The notes under the pieces are model-generated. The model worked only from the letters and a program-made list of their open reading frames with translations. It had not been told where the DNA came from and searched no databases. Shown piece by piece: positions 15,482 through 24,311 of a stretch of 32,874 bases of DNA. A program made the translations under genes and the position numbers. The stretch's first letter is position 1; each line of letters begins with the position of its first letter. Origin of the DNA: Altericroceibacterium xinjiangense (GTDB lineage Bacteria; Pseudomonadota; Alphaproteobacteria; Sphingomonadales; Sphingomonadaceae); NCBI RefSeq assembly GCF_003958635.1, contig NZ_RSEK01000016.1, positions 1 to 32,874 on the forward strand, written 5' to 3'.

Positions 15482-17407
15482 GTGGGACTGACCGAATTTT
15501 TGGGCGCGGGGCTGATCGCGTTCTTCACGCAGGTGCCCGGCATCGGCGATGACATGGCGTTCTGGCTGGCCTTCCTGCTGGTCGCTGCCTCCGTCGTGAT
15601 CGCCCTCAGCTACCGCAAGAAGTATCACCAGCCACTGGCCGACGCGATCGACGCGCGCGTGCGGCTGCTGGACCAGATCACCGGCGGACCGGATGCCGAT
15701 CTGGACGAAGCGCGTGCGCGTTTCGCGGAACGGTTTAACGACATCGACGCAGCGATGCAGGACAAGCCGCACCCGGAAGTGGGCAGCCTGCGCCGCACCT
15801 GGGAAGAGTACCGCGAAACCATTGTCGATCCCAATGCGGAGGTGTTGCAGAACACCGCGCGGCCGGAATTCTTCTTCGTCAATCTGGGTGAACGGCACCG
15901 CGGGCTGAGCTGGTTCGCCAACATCTTCATCGCGCTGGGCCTGCTGATAACCTTCATGGGCATCATCGCTGCGCTCTCCACGCTGGATTTCAGCGGCGGG
16001 GCGGAGGCGATGCAGGGCAGGCTGAACGAGCTGATGAAAGTCGCTGGGGCCAAGTTCTGGGCGTCGGTCGGTGGGATCGTGGCCTCCATCGTGCTGCGCG
16101 CCTTTGATTATCGCTTCGCCAAGCGGATCAATGACGGGCTGGCCGATCTCTGCGACCGGCTGGAACACGGCATGGCCTATCTGCCACCGCAGCGCATCGC
16201 CAGCGATCAGCTGGCGCAATTGCGCGAGCAGACCCCGGCGCTGCGCGCCTTCTCCGAACAGCTCGCCGCCGCGTTCGATGGCGCACTGGAGCGGCAGATG
16301 GCGCCGATGATCGCGCATCTGGGTTCGATCCAGCAGGGCATCGACAGCATCAACGGCAGCGGCGGAGACGCAGTGCGCGATGCGCTGACCGCCCATGCCG
16401 GGGCCGAAATGTCGGGGCTAGCCGATGCGATCGGCGCCATGACTGTCTCGCTCGCCACCATGTCCGAAAGCATGGAACGGCAGACGGGCGAGGCGGACCG
16501 GCAGATCGAGGAGGCGGTGCGCCGCTTCGGGCAGGCTTCGGAGGAGATGCGCGGCGCCTTTGGCGAGCTGAACCGCAATTTCGAAGTCGTAGCCGACCGG
16601 ATGCGCGCCGACAGCGAACAGGCAAGCGAACTAGCGCGCGAGCGAATGGGTGAGCTGCTGGGCAGTCTGGGCGCCACGCTGGACGGCATGAAGGACGGCC
16701 TGTCCGCCGCCGCCGGCCGCATGGGGGAGGCGAGCGCCGAAGCAGCCGGCAATGCCGCACGGATCGGGCAGGAAGCGATGGAGCAATCCTTCGCGCAGTT
16801 CGTCGAACGCTTCAACGAGACTGGCGCGCCGCTGGTGGGCGCCATGCGCGATGCAAGCGGGGCGGTGGCCAGCTCTGCCGAGCAGATCGGATCGGCCGGG
16901 CGTGCCATCGGCGATCATTCCCGCAATATCGAGCAGGTGGCAGCGCGATCCAGCGACCTGGCCGGGGCGCTGGGCAGCGCGGCCAATGATTTCGCATTGG
17001 CCACCGATCCGGTGCGCGATTTCGCCTTCGCCATGTCGCAATCGGTGTCTGCGGTCGAACGCGCGATCTCCCAGCATGCGACCAGCGCGGATGCCGCGCG
17101 CGAGGAGATGCGCCAGATGGCCGCCGCCCTGCAGGAAACCGCCGCCAGCGCCGGCAATGCCTGGGCCGAATACCGCGCCCGGTTCGCCGACGTGGACCGG
17201 TCGCTGGGCGATGCGCTGGAGAAGCTGACCGATGCTGCCGGCAACCATGCGGTCAACCTGAACGAGCGGGTGGGGCAGATCGACAAGGCGCTGGGCGAGG
17301 GTGTGGCGCAGCTGGCGGGCGCCTTGCAGCCGCTCGCCACTCTTAGCGAGACGGTCGACGAGCTCGCCGGCATCCTGGACGATCGCCGGCGTGAGGCGGC
17401 CGAATAA
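15482..17407 (+). CDS. zorA: Zorya membrane motor subunit ZorA (641 aa)
   Basis: This is a MotA/ExbB/TolQ-like inner-membrane subunit of the Zorya motor. Membrane segments are at about 26-43 (FWLAFLLVAASVVIALS), 146-168 (ANIFIALGLLITFMGIIAAL) and 192-209 (FWASVGGIVASIVL). The last two carry the compact Gly/Ala pattern of stator proteins. From about residue 225 to 641 runs a long Ala/Glu/Gln-rich tail predicted as coiled coil. It is the hallmark that separates ZorA from flagellar MotA and is thought to relay the signal to the cytoplasmic effectors. The GTG start at 15482 has AAAGGGGG six bases upstream. The stop overlaps the zorB start by one base (TAATG). Being followed by zorB, zorC and a Snf2 gene makes this type I Zorya. 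An ordinary TolQ or ExbB is unlikely given the tail. Confidence 0.88.
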   Translation: MGLTEFLGAGLIAFFTQVPGIGDDMAFWLAFLLVAASVVIALSYRKKYHQPLADAIDARVRLLDQITGGPDADLDEARARFAERFNDIDAAMQDKPHPEVGSLRRTWEEYRETIVDPNAEVLQNTARPEFFFVNLGERHRGLSWFANIFIALGLLITFMGIIAALSTLDFSGGAEAMQGRLNELMKVAGAKFWASVGGIVASIVLRAFDYRFAKRINDGLADLCDRLEHGMAYLPPQRIASDQLAQLREQTPALRAFSEQLAAAFDGALERQMAPMIAHLGSIQQGIDSINGSGGDAVRDALTAHAGAEMSGLADAIGAMTVSLATMSESMERQTGEADRQIEEAVRRFGQASEEMRGAFGELNRNFEVVADRMRADSEQASELARERMGELLGSLGATLDGMKDGLSAAAGRMGEASAEAAGNAARIGQEAMEQSFAQFVERFNETGAPLVGAMRDASGAVASSAEQIGSAGRAIGDHSRNIEQVAARSSDLAGALGSAANDFALATDPVRDFAFAMSQSVSAVERAISQHATSADAAREEMRQMAAALQETAASAGNAWAEYRARFADVDRSLGDALEKLTDAAGNHAVNLNERVGQIDKALGEGVAQLAGALQPLATLSETVDELAGILDDRRREAAE

Positions 17408-18141
17408 TGGAAGGTGTTGTCCGTCGCCGCCCGCCGGAGGAAGGCGAAAGCTATTTCATGTCGATGACCGACATGATGGTCGGGCTGCTGCTGATCTTCA
17501 TTATCCTGCTGGTCTATTTCGCGCTAAACCTGCAGACCGAGACGGAGAAGCTGACCGGCGCCGACAATGCGCGGGCGCAGATGCTGGAGGATCTGCAGCA
17601 ATCGCTGAAGGATCGTGGGCTGCAGGTGCAGATCGATACCACGACCGGCGTGCTGCGCCTGCCGGACGATGTGCTGTTCGATAAAGGGCGCTGGGAGCTG
17701 TCAGGGCCGGGGCGGACGGCGGTGGGCAAGGTGGCGGCCGCGCTGGTTGAGGAACTGCCGTGCTACACCACCTCCCCACTGTGCCCCGATGGCCAGCGCA
17801 AGGAACACCTGATCGACGCGATGTTCGTGGAAGGGCATACCGACACCGATGCGATGGCCGGTGGCATGAACAATTACGAACTTTCCGTGCGCCGGGCGGA
17901 AACAACCTTTTCCATGTTGCAGAGGCTGCAGCCGCGACTGGCCAGTTTTCGCAACGGCACGGCAGGAAGGAGCGGCTCTGCGCCGATCCTCAGCCTCAGT
18001 GGCTATGGCCCCGATCGGCCGGTTGATGCACGTGCTACCGAAGCCGCCAAGCGGAAGAATCGGCGGATCGATTTGCGTTTCCTGATGCAGACGCCCGATG
18101 CCGGCTTAGATGCAGACATTCTGCGCAAGGACGGCCGATGA
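17407..18141 (+). CDS. zorB: Zorya motor subunit ZorB, OmpA/MotB-like (244 aa)
   Basis: This is the peptidoglycan-anchoring partner of ZorA. A short cytoplasmic N-terminus leads to one membrane helix, about residues 23-42 (MMVGLLLIFIILLVYFALNL). It is preceded by Asp22 in SMTDMM, at the place of the conserved proton- or ion-path Asp of MotB-type proteins. The periplasmic part has an OmpA-like fold with VEGHTDTDAM near 141-150, NNYELSVRRAET near 156-167 and NRRIDLRF near 218-225, the residues that grip diaminopimelate in peptidoglycan. Two cysteines (C..SPLC) before the OmpA domain may form a disulphide. The start overlaps the zorA stop by one base and the end overlaps zorC by ATGA, so the two subunits are coupled for assembly. 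Confidence 0.88.
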   Translation: MEGVVRRRPPEEGESYFMSMTDMMVGLLLIFIILLVYFALNLQTETEKLTGADNARAQMLEDLQQSLKDRGLQVQIDTTTGVLRLPDDVLFDKGRWELSGPGRTAVGKVAAALVEELPCYTTSPLCPDGQRKEHLIDAMFVEGHTDTDAMAGGMNNYELSVRRAETTFSMLQRLQPRLASFRNGTAGRSGSAPILSLSGYGPDRPVDARATEAAKRKNRRIDLRFLMQTPDAGLDADILRKDGR

Positions 18142-19520
18142 GCGGGATGAACGCCGCCATCGCTCGCATGGTGGCGCTGGCACGTGCCGGCTTCCCGCAA
18201 TCTCCCGGCGTGCAGACGCGGGTGGAGAAGGGCTTTGCCTCCCTGTCAGAAGTGTCTGCCGTTCCGGCGGAGGATGTGGTGGAGCTCAAGCCCTTCCTGG
18301 CAGGCGCGCAGGGTGTGGGGGTGCCGGCTCTGCGCCGCAGCCCATTCAACCGCGTGCTGCGCGGGGCATGGTGCGACCCGGAGTTCGATCGGCTGGGCCT
18401 GAACGCGCTGGATCGGGCGGTGGAGGAGAGCCGGCGATCGTCTGACCAGGCAGTGATCGAAGGTTACCTGTCTTGGTTTCCGGTGGGCCGCCCCGCAATG
18501 GATCAACTCGCCTCCGCCGCGGAGCTGGTGTCGCAGCGCCACGCCTGGCCATGGCGTGAACGGCAGCAACGCTGGCAATTGTTCTGCCCGGCTCTAGGCC
18601 CGGTACAGATCGCGCAGGATTTCGTCACGCGGGAGGCAGACGGGATCGGTCCGCTGGTGCGGGAGGCCGGGCTTGGGACCAACATGAACGCCACCGCCTT
18701 CGGACAGGCGGCCTATGTGCAAAGCTGCCTCGCCACCGCGGCGCTGCGCGGCGAGGCGGCGGTGAAGCCGCAGCGCAACCTGTTGCAGTTGTTCGATGGG
18801 GAGGCGCAAGCAGGGCACCTGACGGAACTGGCCCGCGCCTTGCTGGAACCGTGGGTCAACGGTAAGCCGGACAAGGCGCATCGCAAGGCAATTTCCGATT
18901 TTCTGGTGGATCAGGTGGGCGATCCGCGGCTGAGCCGGGTTCGCTGGGGCCAGATCGTGGACGCGCTGGCCCAAACCGTAGGGCGCGAGCAGGCGCTGGC
19001 CGTGATGCAGGTGCTAAAGCGCTGGCTGACCGATGTCGCCATGCGCGAGTTTTTCCGCGCCATTGCCAAGACCACCAACCGGCCCGATCAATGGGCTCAG
19101 CGCGAAAAGTTCTGGCTCGCCTATCTGGATGCGGAACTGGTCACCGACGCTTGGCCGGCGCTGGGCGCGCGTGCCCGGCAGGAGGTGGAGGATATCTTCC
19201 GCGCCAGTGGGGAACGGGTCGATTACGGCGTGATTCATGGCGGTGTCGCAGCGTCATCCTCCATCATCATGCAAATCGGCGACCTGCGCATTTCGGAATG
19301 GAGCGATAATGGATCGTGCCGCTTCTGGAGCAGCGCCGATCCCAAAGCAGCCAAGCTGTATGCCAACACCTATGATGGCGGGCATCTACGGACCACGGTG
19401 GGCCGCCGCGATTTCGAGCGAAAGAGCCATGCCGGAAGCTGGCCGGCGACCTTCGCGCAGCTGATCCACAATCGCACCGGCATAAGTCATCCCGTCCACG
19501 GGGTGGGCTGGGGGTATTGA
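18138..19520 (+). CDS. zorC: Zorya protein ZorC, EH-signature domain (460 aa)
   Basis: This is a cytoplasmic protein with no membrane segment. The C-terminal 150 residues carry the features I associate with the EH_Signature domain: REKFWLAYLDAELVTDAW, SSIIMQIGDLRISEWSDNGS, CRFW, and AKLYANTYDGG, ending with a His-rich GSWPATFAQLIHN. The N-terminal two thirds are helical with no named motif. In type I Zorya, ZorC is one of two soluble effectors and is thought to bind DNA and work with ZorD downstream of the ZorAB motor. At 460 residues it appears somewhat shorter than the roughly 550 I remember for E. coli, with no sign of truncation. It overlaps zorB by ATGA and zorD by one base. Confidence 0.82.
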   Translation: MSGMNAAIARMVALARAGFPQSPGVQTRVEKGFASLSEVSAVPAEDVVELKPFLAGAQGVGVPALRRSPFNRVLRGAWCDPEFDRLGLNALDRAVEESRRSSDQAVIEGYLSWFPVGRPAMDQLASAAELVSQRHAWPWRERQQRWQLFCPALGPVQIAQDFVTREADGIGPLVREAGLGTNMNATAFGQAAYVQSCLATAALRGEAAVKPQRNLLQLFDGEAQAGHLTELARALLEPWVNGKPDKAHRKAISDFLVDQVGDPRLSRVRWGQIVDALAQTVGREQALAVMQVLKRWLTDVAMREFFRAIAKTTNRPDQWAQREKFWLAYLDAELVTDAWPALGARARQEVEDIFRASGERVDYGVIHGGVAASSSIIMQIGDLRISEWSDNGSCRFWSSADPKAAKLYANTYDGGHLRTTVGRRDFERKSHAGSWPATFAQLIHNRTGISHPVHGVGWGY

Positions 19521-22500
19521 TGGCGCAAACCCGCTTCATCGCCACCCAGCTTCCTGACGGCACCGAACGCATCACCCTGCTGCGCGACAAGCCCGGCGGC
19601 TTGTTCCGCCGAGCCAGCAGCATCGGCGTTCCGCTGGTGGACTGGCTGCGCGAGGCGCCCGTGGCTGGAATGACCGGGCTGGCCGCCGCGCGTGCCGCCG
19701 CCGGCGCGGATGAACTGGCGGAGGATACCGACGGCATCACCCTGCCGCCGCCGGTCGTCGCGCGGCTGACTGAGGCGGAGGCGCATGCGCTGGGCCTGCC
19801 GCCTGCAACCGCCCTGACGCTACAACTGGAATCCGGTGGCTCGTTGGCGGAGGGCACTATTCGCGTCGATGCCCGCTGGGTCCGCCGGGGCGGGGTGCCG
19901 GTGCGCGCCGATATCACCGGCGCGCGGCTGCGCGAAGGGGGCAAGGTCGGCCGCATTCCCGAACCCTTGTTCTCCGCCTGGCAGGCAGCGCAAGGCGTGA
20001 GCCGCGCCGATACGCCCGACGAACGCCGCGCCGCCTTTGCCGCCCTGCGCGAAGAACTGGGCGATACGGTGCCCGACGGGATTGGCGTAGACGGCTTCCT
20101 GGAGAAGGTGCGGATCGCCTATGCCGCCAATTTCTCGCTGGATGCGAAGACCGCTGGCGGGCGGTTCGATTTCGACCCCGTGCTGTTCGCCCGCAGCGTG
20201 ACGGAAAGCGCGGATGGCGACCTGCTGGACGAGGCGGAGGCTTCGCTGTTGACCCCCACCGACGCCGCCCATTTTCGCCGCCGCTTCCGCCAGCAGCAGG
20301 CCGGCGGCGGGCGGCGCAGCTATCTGCTGCAGGACGGTACGCTGCTGTTCCTCGACCCCCGGCTGGGGCAGGCGCTGGACGTGGTGCGCGAGCGGCAGGA
20401 CGGCACCTCCGCCGAAAAGCGTGCCTTCCTGCGCGCGCCGCAACGCGCCTTGCGGGAAGCCCTGCGATTAGACGAGGGCGACGATGACGAGGCGGCCGAC
20501 CGCCTGTTCATCGAGACGCAGCAATTCTCCGAACGGGTCAGCGGAATCGAAGAATGGCGCAAGCCGGTCCTGCCGTGGATCAAGCCCAAGGCGGGCAGTT
20601 GGCTACCCGAAGGATTCGGCCTGCGCGTGGGCGAGGGGGCGGAGGCGCGCCATATCGAGCTGCAGCCCGGAGATGCGCAGGTGATCGCCGACCGGGTCGA
20701 GCAGGCGATGGAGGAGGGCGAGGACACGATCGCTTGGGCGGACGAGGCGATCCCTGCCAGCTACCCCACGCTGGAGGCGGCGAAGGCGCTGGCCGGGCTG
20801 GAGGCTAGGGCCGTGCAGGAATCGCGCGCCGCCCTCGATCACGACGAGGAACTGCCGGAACAGGTCGCTGAACCCGCCGGTACTTTCTTCCTGCAGGTGG
20901 GCGAGAATTTCGAGGAGCTGAGCTATACCCGCCAGCCCGCGCCACAGGCGGACCTGCCGCCATTCGTCGCGCCCGACCTGCCGGCTGGTCTGAAATCCAC
21001 CCCCAAGCCGCACCAGCTGCAGGCGTTCCACTGGCTGACGGAGGCATGGGCGCGCAAGGTGCCCGGCGTCCTGCTGGCGGACGACATGGGACTGGGCAAG
21101 ACATTCCAGGCGCTGATGTTCCTCCTCTGGCTGCGGCAAGTGGCGGCGCCCGACCGGCCGGTGCTGATCGTCGCACCCACCGGCCTGCTGCGCAACTGGC
21201 AGGCAGAGATGGCGCAACATGTTGCGCCCGGCCTGCTGGGGCCGGTGGTGGAGGCGTTCGGCGCCGGGCTTGCCCGCCAGCGCCAGGTGCCGGGCAGCGA
21301 CATCCGCGGTGGTACCTCGCGACTGGACGTGTCCGCCTGGGAAGGCGCCGGAATCGTGCTGACCACGTTCGAGACGATGCGCGACTATCACATGAGTTTT
21401 GCGCGGGTGCCTTTTGCCGCCATCGTCCATGACGAGGTGCAGAAGCTGAAGAACCCCGCCAGCCAAATGACCCGCGCGGCCAAGGCGCTGAACGCCACCA
21501 TGCAGATCGCCATGACCGGCACCCCGGTGGAGAACCGGCTGCAGGATCTGTGGTCCATCGCCGACACCGTCTATCCCGGCTTTCTCGGATCGAGCCGGGA
21601 CTTCGAGGCGACCTATTCCGCCGCCGGCGAGGACCGGTTGCACGAATTGCAGGCCCGGCTGGCGGAGCGTGACGGCCACCTGCCCCAGTTCATGCTGCGG
21701 CGCATGAAGGACGAGATCCTGACCGGCCTGCCCACCAAGCACGCGCGCAAATATGCGGTGGAGATGCCGGCGGAGCAGGCCCGCGCCTATGATCTGGTGC
21801 TCGCTCGCGCGCGCACCCTCCGCGAAAGCGGGGAGAGGGGGGCGATGCTGAAGGTGCTGCACATGTTGCGCGGCACGTCGCTCCACCCGGTGCCGCCGCG
21901 CGGGGTCGAGGATGTGGACGCCTATATCGCCGGCTCAGCCCGGCTGGCCAAAACCTTCGAAATCCTGGCCGAGGTGCGGGCAGCGGAGGAGAAGGCGCTG
22001 ATCTTCTGCGAGGATCTGGAGATGCAGCAATTCCTCGCCTCCGCGGTGCAGGACCGCTTCGCCCTGCAGCGCCGGCCGCAATGCATCAGTGGGGAGGTGG
22101 CCGGCGGCAGGCGGCAGCAGATGGTGGGCGCGTTCCAAGGCGCGCCGGCTGGGTTCGACGTGCTGATTCTGTCGCCCAAGGCGGGCGGCGTGGGGCTGAC
22201 CATTACCGCGGCCAATCACGTCATCCACCTGTCGCGGTGGTGGAACCCGGCGGTGGAGGACCAGGCGACCGATCGCGCCTACCGCATCGGGCAGACCCGC
22301 CCCGTGACCATCCACCTGCCGCTCGCGGTGCACCCCGATCCCGGCATCGGACCGTTTAGTTTCGACCGGCGGCTGGACGACCTGATGGACCGCAAGCGTG
22401 CGCTGAGCCGCGGCCTGCTGGTGCCGCCTGAGAGCGACAGAGACGTGGAGGAACTGCTGGGCGGTGTGCTGGATGGCGCAGGCGCCGAATCGGTTGCGCC

Positions 22501-23104
22501 ATCGGCGGAGTCTCTCGCGGCCGAACCGGAGCCTGCGGCCGAGGCGCAGCCGGCGCCGCCGCCGCGCCCGCAGCGCCCCCGCCTGTCCCTGCGCAGCCCG
22601 GTCGAAGCCGCCGAAACCCGCCGGGCGGAGGTGCGCAGGGTGGAATACCGCGAAGGCGGCACCCGTGATTTCGCCATCTTCGAACAATATGCCGCCAACG
22701 CCGCGATCGTGCAGCTGGAGGTGCGCGACCCCTATTGCTGCGCGGAGGAAAGCTCCCGCCGGCATCTGGTGAGCTTCATCAAGCGGCTGCAGGGCAAGGC
22801 AGCGAAGGTCGGCCTGGTGCAGGTGGTCGCCTATGACGCCGATTCCGTGCAGACGCGGGTGCCTGAAAGCAGCAGCGACCAGCGCCGCGACCTGGAACAG
22901 CGTTGGCAGCGCGAATTGCCGGGCGTGCCGCTGCAGCTGTCGCAGAAATCACGCCGCAGCGGCGGGGATTTTCACGACCGGTCGATCCGGGCCAGGTTGG
23001 CCAATGGCGATGCGGTGATCTGGGATATCGGGCGCGGGATCGACGGGATCATGAACCCGCGCCGCGCCTGCACGGTGAACGCCTTTCACGAGCCGGCTGC
23101 ATGA
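19520..23104 (+). CDS. zorD: Zorya effector ZorD, Snf2-type ATPase with a C-terminal HDR domain (1194 aa)
   Basis: This is a soluble DNA translocase and probable nuclease of type I Zorya. About 490 N-terminal residues of unknown fold precede a Snf2 core: KPHQLQAFHWL near 495, Walker A DDMGLGKT (K527), motif II DEVQ (638-641) instead of the usual DEAH, MTGTPVENRLQDLW from 665, then SRWWNPAVEDQATDRAYRIGQ (905-925). An Ala/Pro-rich linker (about 985-1025) leads to a C-terminal domain with FHDRSIRA (H1152, D1153, R1154) and IGRGIDG (1170-1176). That pattern recalls the MIT_C/phospholipase D-like fold. The ATG at 19520 overlaps the zorC stop (TGATG); a TTG one codon earlier is less likely. The gene is last in the run and ends about 135 bases before the IS6 element, so that insertion did not damage it. 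The nuclease role is from family knowledge and is not proven by these motifs. Confidence 0.85.
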   Translation: MAQTRFIATQLPDGTERITLLRDKPGGLFRRASSIGVPLVDWLREAPVAGMTGLAAARAAAGADELAEDTDGITLPPPVVARLTEAEAHALGLPPATALTLQLESGGSLAEGTIRVDARWVRRGGVPVRADITGARLREGGKVGRIPEPLFSAWQAAQGVSRADTPDERRAAFAALREELGDTVPDGIGVDGFLEKVRIAYAANFSLDAKTAGGRFDFDPVLFARSVTESADGDLLDEAEASLLTPTDAAHFRRRFRQQQAGGGRRSYLLQDGTLLFLDPRLGQALDVVRERQDGTSAEKRAFLRAPQRALREALRLDEGDDDEAADRLFIETQQFSERVSGIEEWRKPVLPWIKPKAGSWLPEGFGLRVGEGAEARHIELQPGDAQVIADRVEQAMEEGEDTIAWADEAIPASYPTLEAAKALAGLEARAVQESRAALDHDEELPEQVAEPAGTFFLQVGENFEELSYTRQPAPQADLPPFVAPDLPAGLKSTPKPHQLQAFHWLTEAWARKVPGVLLADDMGLGKTFQALMFLLWLRQVAAPDRPVLIVAPTGLLRNWQAEMAQHVAPGLLGPVVEAFGAGLARQRQVPGSDIRGGTSRLDVSAWEGAGIVLTTFETMRDYHMSFARVPFAAIVHDEVQKLKNPASQMTRAAKALNATMQIAMTGTPVENRLQDLWSIADTVYPGFLGSSRDFEATYSAAGEDRLHELQARLAERDGHLPQFMLRRMKDEILTGLPTKHARKYAVEMPAEQARAYDLVLARARTLRESGERGAMLKVLHMLRGTSLHPVPPRGVEDVDAYIAGSARLAKTFEILAEVRAAEEKALIFCEDLEMQQFLASAVQDRFALQRRPQCISGEVAGGRRQQMVGAFQGAPAGFDVLILSPKAGGVGLTITAANHVIHLSRWWNPAVEDQATDRAYRIGQTRPVTIHLPLAVHPDPGIGPFSFDRRLDDLMDRKRALSRGLLVPPESDRDVEELLGGVLDGAGAESVAPSAESLAAEPEPAAEAQPAPPPRPQRPRLSLRSPVEAAETRRAEVRRVEYREGGTRDFAIFEQYAANAAIVQLEVRDPYCCAEESSRRHLVSFIKRLQGKAAKVGLVQVVAYDADSVQTRVPESSSDQRRDLEQRWQRELPGVPLQLSQKSRRSGGDFHDRSIRARLANGDAVIWDIGRGIDGIMNPRRACTVNAFHEPAA

Positions 23105-23238
23105 CACTGATCGCCTGCGGAGCACACCATCTCCCAAGCCCTAAGCTCCACGGGTAGCTGGCGAACGCCGTGGCGAGCGGTCTTTGCGCGGCTTCCGCAT
23201 GCGCTCCGGCAGCAAATTGATGGGCGTGGGTTCCAGAT

Positions 23239-24077
23239 GTCACTGTCAGACGGAATGCACTGCTAGCAAATTGTGGCGCGCGGGGTAGGGCGGGGCATGC
23301 CTCGCCCCCGCAAACCAGCTAATCCGTTCCGATACTTTCACTCCTCACCCGAGGTAATCCGTCTCGTGGTGATGATGTATATCCGCTTCCCGCTTAGCTT
23401 GCGGAACGTCGAAGACCTGCTCTCCGAACGCGGGATCGATATCTGTCACGAGACGGTGCGGCACTGGTGGAACCGCTTCGGTCCGATGTTCGCAGCGGAC
23501 ATCCGCCGGCAGCGGGTAAGTCGCATGCGCGGCTTTCGTCATTGGAAGTGGCACCTCGACGAGATGTACGTTCAGGTGAATAGCGAGATGGTCTACCTCT
23601 GGCGCGCCGTTGATCACGAGGGCGAAGTCCTTGAAAGCTACGTCACGAAAACCAGGGATAAAGCGGCTGCCCTGCGGTTCATGCGCAAGACGCTGAAGCG
23701 GCACGGCAAAGTGGAAGCGATCACGACCGACGGGCTGCGCTCCTACAAGGCAGCCATGGTCGAACTCGGGTGCGAGGCCAAGCAGGAGACCGGCCGCTGG
23801 GCGAACAACCGGGCTGAAAACTCGCACCTGCCGTTCCGACGACGAGAAAGAGCCATGCTCCGCTTCAGGCGAATGAAGTCACTTCAGAAGTTCGCTTCAG
23901 TCCACGCCTCTTTCGCCAACCACTTCAACTCCGAACGCCACCTCGTCGACAGGCAGACTTACAAGACCCGCCGCTCGGCCGCGCTGGCTGAGTGGCAAAA
24001 CCTCATGGCGTGAGACTTGCAGCGGGTTGGGGGCAGTTTGCCCAACGGAGAGCAGTTCGCATCCGACTGACAGCACC
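23239..24077 (+). mobile_element. Complete IS6-family insertion sequence
   Basis: The left end (GTCACTGTCAGACGGAATGC from 23239) and the complement of the right end (GGTGCTGTCAGTCGGATGC, ending at 24077) are imperfect inverted repeats with the CTGTCAG core seen in the stacked ends near 3026-3189. The element is 839 bases with one transposase gene. The eight bases on either side do not match, so no target duplication is visible, as expected if a cointegrate or adjacent deletion was involved. It has the same direction as the truncated copy at 3189. Confidence 0.8.
23297..24013 (+). CDS. IS6-family transposase (238 aa)
   Basis: This is a DDE transposase that moves its element by replicative transposition and forms cointegrates and translocatable units. 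The start MPRPRKPANPFRYFHSS is typical, followed by a small DNA-binding region. The catalytic residues are in HLDEMYV (D88), TTDGLRSY (D145) and NRAENSHLPFRRRE (E174). The C-terminus is complete (RHLVDRQTYKTRRSAALAEW). ATG 23297 is preferred over the earlier alternative start at 23273 because it matches the family start and has a GGGTAGGGCGGGG tract before it. It is intact and probably active, in contrast to its truncated relative at 3250. Confidence 0.85.
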   Translation: MPRPRKPANPFRYFHSSPEVIRLVVMMYIRFPLSLRNVEDLLSERGIDICHETVRHWWNRFGPMFAADIRRQRVSRMRGFRHWKWHLDEMYVQVNSEMVYLWRAVDHEGEVLESYVTKTRDKAAALRFMRKTLKRHGKVEAITTDGLRSYKAAMVELGCEAKQETGRWANNRAENSHLPFRRRERAMLRFRRMKSLQKFASVHASFANHFNSERHLVDRQTYKTRRSAALAEWQNLMA

Positions 24078-24257
24078 GCCATCCAGTCTTAAGTTACTGA
24101 TATTGAACAGGAAAAGTCCTCCTGAAGGGCGCATTTGCGCGGGAATCTGGCGGTGATCCCGGTGTGGGAGAGACTGCAATCCGGCTCTCATGCAGCCGAT
24201 TTTCGGATTTTTCTCCGCGGGGCACTTCGCCACTCCGGCATCCCTTTCATGCCACGG

Positions 24258-24282
24258 AAAAAAGCGGCGCCTGAGGCGCCGC
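24258..24282 (-). terminator. Intrinsic terminator of the recombinase operon
   Basis: On the minus strand a perfect eight-pair GC stem (GCGGCGCC, loop TCA, GGCGCCGC) is followed immediately by six Ts. It lies about 30 bases after the recombinase stop codon, the standard layout of a Rho-independent terminator. Confidence 0.85.
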
Positions 24283-24311
24283 CCGCAAGCTGGCTCTGAT
24301 CCTGAGATCGT

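Noticed and set aside
15482-18141. ZorA/ZorB as an ordinary TolQ/TolR, ExbB/ExbD or flagellar stator pair
   Set aside because: The 400-residue coiled tail of the first protein, the OmpA domain of the second and the following zorC and Snf2 genes fit Zorya, not the housekeeping systems.
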